From: Metaphire vulgaris
Taxonomy: Eukaryota; Annelida; Clitellata; Crassiclitellata; Megascolecidae
Assembly (NCBI GenBank): GCA_018105865.1
Contig: CM030869.1
Coordinates: 124,001 to 188,000 of the forward strand
Length of the DNA stretch: 64,000 nucleotides
Direction of reading: 5' to 3'
Shown: in pieces, positions 57,041-64,000 of the stretch
How positions within the stretch are numbered: position 1 is the first letter of the stretch
How the letters are laid out: each line of letters begins with the position of its first letter
Made by a program: the position numbers and the translations under genes
The notes under the pieces: generated by a model
What the model saw: the letters and a program-made list of their open reading frames with translations, nothing else
Told to the model about the DNA's origin: nothing
The model's database searches: none

Positions 57041-58478
57041 CATGGCGGTGTCTGTCGCTTTCTTTCGTCTGCTTCTTCTTCCTCTCGCTCTTCTTCTCGT
57101 CTGCCGGACGCATTCTCTCACTCTGCTGCTGCTGCTGCTGCTGTGAGGAGGAGGAGGAGGAGGAGGAGCGGCGTGCGTACCTCCTCCTCCTCCTACTCCT
57201 CCTACACCGCCGTTGAAGCGCCAACTGGCGAATGAACTAAACACAACGGCCGTCTTTCGTCTGTTTTAACGCATTAGGAAATAACATAGCATCCGTTCAT
57301 TCAAAGACTATCATCATCATCATTGCAACGAATCTCTGCATTTTCCGTCGCTCCTCTGTTTCTCTGTCTCTGTCTCTCCGTCTCTCTGCCTCTGCCTCTC
57401 TGTCTGTCTCTGTCTGTCTGTCTGTCTTCTTCAGTTTCTTTTCTCCCAATCTCATTTTCCCTTTCTATTTTCTTCCCTCTTCCATTTTCTGTCTCATCTT
57501 AGCATCCTTTCCTATCCTCCTCCTCCTCCTCCTCTTTCTTCTTCTCCTCCTCCTTATTCTTCTTCTTTTCGTCCTTCTTCCCTCTCAGTGGTGTGTCAAG
57601 AGTGGTGGCCGACCGGGGCCAACTTTAATTTCGATGCCCAGCGTCATGACTTCGGTTCGGTGTTAACGAGCAAAAAGGGTCTCCGAGTCAGTTTGGATGC
57701 CACTACAGTATATGGTGGATGACCGGGGCCACCTGACCCCCTCTGCGCGCCACCGTCTCCTCTTCCTTCTGACGCCATCGCACAGAGCATCATCACCAGC
57801 ACCTCTACAGTGTATAGCGGGACTTAAGAGAAGGAGGAGGAGGAGGAGGAGGAGGAGGAGGAGGAGGCGGCGGCGCTGAATGAGCGCTGTCAATGACAGT
57901 GATCGAAAGGCACTGTCAGTGATAACTGACCGACGACATAAGTCGGTTGACTGTCATTCTGAATGTGCGTGACGCAGTCATTTCATTCCGAGTGAATGCG
58001 TTCACTTCTGCGACCAGGAGAAAAGTAGCGCTGTTCTGTTCTCATTCGAAGGTTTCTCATTTCAAACTGTAACTGAAGATTTTTAGCGTAACTAGCATGA
58101 ACTACTCGCTACCCTATACTGTGTATGCTACAGTTGTTGACCTAGACGCTGCGATGAGTACGTGATGAGTACTCATCAGGAAAGTATTTCGTGAAGAGAT
58201 GTCGCCAGAGGAAATCGAAAGTAAAGATAAGACATTCGATAACCGATGAATTCAATGTATTTAATAATTATCTAGAAACTCTTTCCTTCAGTTGCGCATC
58301 TTATATTATACAGCAGATGAGCGTCTGTCAGAAGCAGCGTCTCCGCAATCACCGTATGCCCATGACCAACACCACCACCACCACCACCACCGGCACCGGC
58401 ACCTCCGGCACCACTGATGGAAGCGGCAGATTTCCTTGGCTTCGACGCAATCGGCGTGGAAGTAGTTTCCTCAGTTGA

Positions 58479-58539
<61 letters not shown>

Positions 58540-58849
58540 ATCGTCTTTAGCGAATCCCTCAAACGGAGTTTTCCGATCGAATGAGGGACCGGACCGACGG
58601 ACAGAGAAACGGTCTCATGCAGGGACGTAATTATGGCGATATCTTCACAGAGCATGGCTTCTAACTTTCGTCTTCATCTCGTATTTTCGGCAAAATTGTG
58701 GAAGTGCAAAACGCAGAAGACTTCGAGCGAATTTCTCAAAGACGCATTCGACGAAGACAGATTAATGAAGCTGCCTTCTCCTTGACCTTGTAACCTTTCT
58801 CAGCTGGCAGTCGTCGTCGTCGTCGTCTTCATCATCAGCGCAGTACACG
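57041..58849. promoter_or_regulatory. Intergenic region between divergent genes
   Basis: Shared upstream region of the minus-strand SUEL/CUB/sushi gene and the plus-strand GPCR. It is rich in simple repeats: CTG near 57121-57142, GAG at 57144-57167, CTCC and CTT tracts at 57340-57590, GGA at 57823-57868, CCA at about 58368-58392, (CT)n at 58480-58538. At 58104-58180 lies a relative of 62329-62390 (cctagacgctgcgatgagta). No clear TATA box was found for either gene. Confidence 0.4.
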
Positions 58850-58988
58850 ATGGTAAACAAAAATTCAACGGTCATCTGGAACGTGTCTGACGTTTTCTCT
58901 CTGCTTGAGATGGAACTGGGTCCTCGGCGCCAGCAGCTGACGGCGGTCATCCCCATTACGATCATCTATGCGGTCATCTTCATCACAG
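58850..58988 (+). CDS. Neuromedin-U/pyrokinin-type GPCR, exon 1
   Basis: 139 nt from the ATG at 58850 to a GTGGTT donor. It reads MVNKNSTVIWNVSDVFSLLE with two N-glycosylation sites (NST, NVS), no signal peptide, then TAVIPITIIYAVIFITG, the first half of TM1. It ends in phase 1 and joins exon 2 to give the TM1 signature GLLGN. Intron position within TM1 just before GN is seen in other peptide GPCRs (my recollection, not checked). Confidence 0.8.
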
Positions 58989-59890
58989 GTGGTTGCTCAT
59001 CTGACGTCAGTCAGTGCAGGGGGTCAACTCGGCATAGATGTCAAGTCAATTATAATGCAATTGTAGCCATTGATAATTGTAGAATTTGGGGGACAAAGCC
59101 ATCTAAGTACTGTAATTCTGCGGTTGGATTTAGTTACCAGAGGGCAATTGCTCCCCTCTATAACTGAGCACTGAAGTAAAAGGTAGTTAATGAGTGTATT
59201 TGTAGGCCTACATGTGACTGATTAAACGTTATTAAAAAATATAAACTGTAAAACTCAGCAACAATATGACTGCAAAGGTGCCAAGAAGAACAGAAGAATC
59301 AGCAGTTCTCTTATAGAGACATTGATTTAACATTCAATCGCAGCTGAATTATTAAAGAAAGTGCTTCAAGGGGAAGGACTTTTCAACGAGCGTGGCGTAA
59401 TAAGTTGAATCCTCTTGTGTTAGCTTTAGAAATCGTTTCAAAGAGAAACTCAACTGCGCTTTAGAAGCACTTGTCTACATGGCAGCACTGCCCATGATTT
59501 TTAAAGCATAGGAAGTTTCCATGGCCTACGAAGGCCAGAAAACAAATCACTGCAATCGCAAACATAGTACCTCAGCTGAAAATATGGCAGAAACTGCGGC
59601 TGCAAATCTAATAACGTTTGCGACCAGTGGTTGGCGTGCAGAGGCAGCGGGTGATGTCCTGGGTCGGGTTGTCAACATAGGAAATACGAATAAGAGAGTG
59701 CCAAGTACACAGAGGCGTAGCGAGAATATCTGGCGCCCGGGGGCATATTCCTCCACCTGCCCCCCTTCGCTACGCCTCAGTAAGGACATACGGAGATCTT
59801 TAAACGGCCCTGGTTACCTAATTTGTCTGCTTGGATTTTTATTGATGTGAAGTCTTCTTATTCGTCTCTGTTTGTCTTTCTTTTCGCAAG
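58989..59890. other. GPCR intron 1
   Basis: 902 bp, GT...AAG boundaries, holding the small MITE at 59710-59780. Confidence 0.8.
59710..59780. mobile_element. Very short hAT-like MITE (71 bp)
   Basis: CAGAGGCGTAGCGA ... TCGCTACGCCTCAG. Flanks caagtaca and taaggaca agree in 6 of 8. Confidence 0.65.
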
Positions 59891-60571
59891 GTCTGCTGGG
59901 AAATATCTCCACCTTTGTCGTAGTCGCTCGCAACAAATACATGCACACGTCGACCAACTTCTACCTGTGTAACCTGGTCATCTCCGACCTGTTGATGCTG
60001 GTCGTGGGTCTTCCGCAGGAGACTTACTGGTTCTGGTCGGCCTATCCGTGGGTCTTCGGTCAGCTGTTCTGCGTCGTGAGGACGATGGCCGCTGAGACGG
60101 CCACCTATGCGTCAATCATGACGATCACTGCGTTCACCGTGGAGCGCTACGTGGCCATCTGTCGTCCGATGAAGGCCAAGGCCGTGTCGAGTCTTCAGAG
60201 GGTGGTCAAGGTCATCGTCGTCGTCTGGATCGTCTCCGGCTGCTCCTCCATTCCCATCTGGTTCCGCTACGGAGTGACGTACCTGAGGGATGCGGAGAAT
60301 AACGTCATCCCGGAGTCTGCCCTGTGCAGCATCCGATTCCTGCAGTACATCGAATACTGTTTCAGCGCATCGAGCTTCGTCTTCTTCGTACTGCCGATGA
60401 CTCTTATTACTGTTCTTTATGTCCTCATTGGAATCTCCATTCGTCGATCAACGCTCTCCCGCAATAACGCCGACCTCAGCCAAAGGGAAGACGAAGAAAT
60501 CCACCAAATCCATCTCCGCTGCAGAGCCATTCGACAGGCGAAAGCGAGGCTCGCAGTCATCAAAATGCTCG
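59891..60571 (+). CDS. Neuromedin-U/pyrokinin-type GPCR, exon 2 (TM1 to TM5 and intracellular loop 3)
   Basis: 681 nt, acceptor CGCAAG, donor GTAAGA. Rhodopsin-family marks in order: GNISTFVVV (TM1), NLVISDLLML with the TM2 Asp, GLPQETYWFWSAYPWVFGQL and FC (loop 1 and the TM3 Cys), TITAFTVERYVAICRP (ERY in place of DRY), VVVWIVSGCSSIPIWF (TM4), ALCSIR (loop 2 Cys), SFVFFVLPMTLITVLYVLIG with TM5 Pro, and a basic loop 3 RCRAIRQAKARLAVIKML. GLPQE.Y..W..YP..FG..FC and AFTVERY.AIC.P are typical of neuromedin-U and insect pyrokinin/CAPA receptors, which couple Gq and sense PRX-amide peptides. TM6 and TM7 must lie in later exons. Confidence 0.9.
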
Positions 60572-61500
<929 letters not shown>

Positions 61501-61501
61501 G

Positions 61502-61606
61502 TATGCGCACTAGTAGTATGCGCACCTGGGAATTTGCGCACCAGTAGTTTACGCACCAGTACATTGCGCACCCGCTATTTGCGCACCTATAGTATATGCG
61601 CACCAA
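61502..61606 (+). repeat. Array of seven TGCGCACC motifs at 15-bp spacing
   Basis: TGCGCAC or TACGCACC at 61504, 61519, 61535, 61550, 61565, 61580 and 61597, with AT-rich spacers. The regular spacing with changing spacers suggests a selected or protein-bound motif rather than a plain satellite. TGCGCA is half of the NRF-1 site. Confidence 0.7.
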
Positions 61607-61989
61607 GTTAAGTATCCACGGTTAATAACAATGTGATGTAGTACCATGCATTCTTTTATTGGTCGCTGGCTTAGAAATTGCCAATTAACATTTAATAGTT
61701 GAACCATTGCACGATTATACAATTAACTCTCACTGCGTTTAGTCCATGTATAATAACTGTGTAGCAGACTTTATTCCAAGTTTTCAAAACGTTATAGGCT
61801 ATATCCTTATAAAGGGTAGGTACAGCGACCAGCGGCAAGGCTACATGGATGTTAGTCCTTGGCCTTCAATATAAATAGACAATAACTACAAGAAATAAAA
61901 AGCCTGCCTTTAATTAACGGAATAAATGCATTTTGTATACTTCATTTTACAGAAAAAAATCACACATTTCTAATAACCATAGCCATATA

Positions 61990-62339
61990 ACAGAAGGGTA
62001 GCAAGTATATCATGCTACTTACTGTAGTCTAACAATTGCTACAGTAAGTAGCATGATATACTTGCTCAGGGCCTCCGAGAGGGGGGCAGGGGGCAACTGC
62101 ACAGGGGCCCGGCGGTCTGGAGGGGGCCCGGGCCGATGATGAATATGTATAATTAACAACAAAATGAATAATAACACTAAAGAATGGTTAAAATGTCAGT
62201 TCAGCAGAGGGGCCCGGCGAGCACAAGGGGGCCCGGGACAGCCGACAAGCAAAAAAAAGGTCGTCAAGAAATTATTATGACTTCTCAAGAGGGGCCCCCG
62301 GAATTTCTCTCGGAGGGCCTGTACTTGCTACCCTTCTGT
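61990..62339. repeat. 38-bp-arm perfect palindrome split by a MITE
   Basis: Left arm 61990-62027 (acagaagggtagcaagtata...), 11-base loop, right arm 62039-62066 continued at 62330-62339 after the MITE. With the MITE and one TSD copy set aside, the arms pair without mismatch. Confidence 0.85.
62067..62321. mobile_element. hAT-like MITE (TIR CAGGGCCTCCGAGAG)
   Basis: 255 bp, ends CAGGGCCTCCGAGAGG and CTCTCGGAGGGCCTG, perfect 8-bp duplication tacttgct (62059-62066 and 62322-62329). Confidence 0.92.
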
Positions 62340-62386
62340 GTATACTACAGTTTTTGTCCTAGACGCTGCAATGAGTACGTGATGAC

Positions 62387-62431
62387 CTACTAAGTGACAA
62401 AATACTAGGCAAGTATTTTGTCACTTAGTAG
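62387..62431. repeat. 20-bp-arm perfect hairpin
   Basis: ctactaagtgacaaaatact, five-base loop, and its exact inverse. Lies about 50 bp after the split palindrome. Confidence 0.9.
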
Positions 62432-63969
62432 CCCAACTTATGTAGCCTCTTATGGCTTATTGTAGTGAACATTTGAACTCACCGTTTAGCATTTCAGGTG
62501 CTCTTACAGGTGCAAACACTTTCGAATGCAACTGCTCCGTGTTTACACAATTCATACGATGTCTTCAACGAAACTGCTCTTAGAATTTTCATGTTTTTCT
62601 GTCTTTCGAGATACTTCGAGTTTTAAAACTTGGCTTTGGCCCCCAAATTCAGAAAACTTGCAATCTTTTCTTTCAAAAATTGATAAAATTTAGTTCTATT
62701 GCAAAGATGACGCGCATAGGGCCTAAGTGATGGCGTCCCTAATTCTGTGATCCTGGGTTCGCCGCTGCAGTTTACAACAGAGCTAAGCAACCTCATTGGT
62801 CTCCTTGAAGGTCATCTGTAGGTCATTCAGGAGAACGGGAAAATATTCTGATATCTATTTATAGAACAAGCACTAAGAAACTTCGTCTCCTCTTTCACAA
62901 ATGAATGCATTTTCTGGCATTTAGGCCTATTTTCTCACACAAAAGATGACGTCGAAGTGCGCTTTGATCGACAGAGAGGAGTAGAGGAGTGACATTCACA
63001 GACAGCCAATAGCAGAGCGTCACTTAGGTCAACGATCAAAGATTCCGGGTCATCTGGCCTTTGGGCCATCTGACCTTTGGGCCATCTGACCTTTGGGCCG
63101 TCTGGCCATCGGGGCATTTGATTAGACAAGAGAAGCAGAATAAGGAGATGCTTGGATGGGATTAAAGTCTATCTCCATTCAGATAATCATCATGAATCAT
63201 TGTTTCTGCAAAGTGAATTAAGTGATCGATTGAACGATAATCTCTGAAGACAACTACCCTGGCAAAATGACTGACTCCGCCCCATTGCCTTCATCCGCAC
63301 CCTCCCTACGCACCCATCTCCCTAACCTACGAGGGACCGCCGTTTGGATGGCGTTGATTTAAAACAGCTGTTTTTGGAAAGCCTTTGGCTAAGTAATCGT
63401 CGTCCGTCGTAGTTAAGAATCGCAATTATTACGACTTTTGTCTGGTCCGTCTGCTGACCTTTGGACCATCTCAGCCGGCATACTGAATGATTAGACAAGA
63501 GAAGCAGAATTACTAAACAGGTGCTTTTGTATGAATGCGGTTGGATAATCCTTTGATCAGCGATATAATCGCCGAGTTATTAACTATTAAGGTAATTGTA
63601 ATTGTGCGTTGGTTCTTCTTGTGAACTTTATTCGAAGTCGTTTGGTTTTCGAACTTAAAGCGACGGAGCATTTGAGTGGATGAGTGGATGGATCTGCTGC
63701 AGAGTCTCTCTTCTTCGGTCCATTCGCTTTCTGACGAATGTCTTTTCTCGGGCGAATCTGACGCAGTCCTTGCTAAGTCATTTCGTGATCTCCATTTCTC
63801 TTTGATGCACAGTTTGATCACTTGTTTATGAGACGATCTGAGCGAATGAGCATCTGGGATTCTGGGGAGACGATGCATTCAGACGAGACCTCTGCGCATT
63901 TTTCCTCCAGTCTAACTGCTGCTCTCTGTCGTTCTTCCCCCCAATGACCTTTGCATTTGCTCTGCGGTC

Positions 63970-64000
<31 letters not shown>
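62432..64000. other. Probable GPCR intron continuation; no exon seen
   Basis: Contains a 16-bp repeat (GGGCCATCTGACCTTT, four copies at about 63047-63110), a duplicated block gattagacaagagaagcaga at about 63120 and 63490, and a (CT)n run at the very end (63974-64000). The minus-strand 121-codon frame at 63513-63878 has no recognised domain. Confidence 0.5.

Noticed and set aside
57663..57893. Minus-strand frame with 14 Leu resembling a signal peptide
   Set aside because: The Leu run is coded by a GGA/TCC repeat, and no donor or downstream exon follows in phase.

Overview
This is a window of nuclear DNA from an invertebrate animal. It holds split genes with GT-AG introns, animal-specific protein families (fibrillar collagen, a rhodopsin-type neuropeptide receptor, a SUEL lectin/CUB/sushi membrane protein), many short hAT-like elements, non-LTR retrotransposon remains and very long microsatellites. 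A lophotrochozoan or similar bilaterian is a reasonable guess, but the sequence does not fix the phylum. A run of 100 N at 7237-7336 marks a scaffold gap.

Layout. 1-7236: head-to-tail units, about 4.21 kb each, of a Penelope-like retroelement on the minus strand. Each unit carries an ORF1 with an SGNH/GDSL-esterase-like domain and an ORF2 reverse transcriptase with no GIY-YIG endonuclease domain after it. 7337-18550: no recognised host gene; duplicated segments, a 54-bp minisatellite and two large TSD-flanked elements (11293-13487 and 13701-15640). 18559-23565 and 37974-42154: two clusters of minus-strand fibrillar collagen exons, separated by about 14 kb of transposon-rich DNA. That spacer holds an L2/CR1-type LINE at 31140-33246, RTE-like fragments and many MITEs. 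The two clusters carry complementary parts of one COLFI propeptide. 42155-49660: mostly AT-rich, without recognised genes. 49666-56388: a complete six-exon minus-strand gene for a type I membrane protein (signal peptide, SUEL lectin, CUB, sushi, transmembrane helix, low-complexity tail; about 482 residues). All five junctions agree in phase. 58850-60571: the first two coding exons of a plus-strand GPCR of the neuromedin-U/pyrokinin receptor type; its last exons are not in the window. These two genes diverge from a 2.46-kb intergenic region.

Recurring themes. At least 15 short elements begin with CAG or CAT, end with the inverted form and sit between 8-bp target duplications, as expected of hAT superfamily MITEs; some are nested. 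A second family begins GGGGCTGTCCATTAATTACG. Single-base frame breaks in or near homopolymers recur in the Penelope copies and in the collagen exons, so part of the apparent gene decay may be consensus error in the assembly rather than biology. Exon edges were set by eye from splice sites and reading phase; transposon and repeat edges outside perfect TSDs are approximate.
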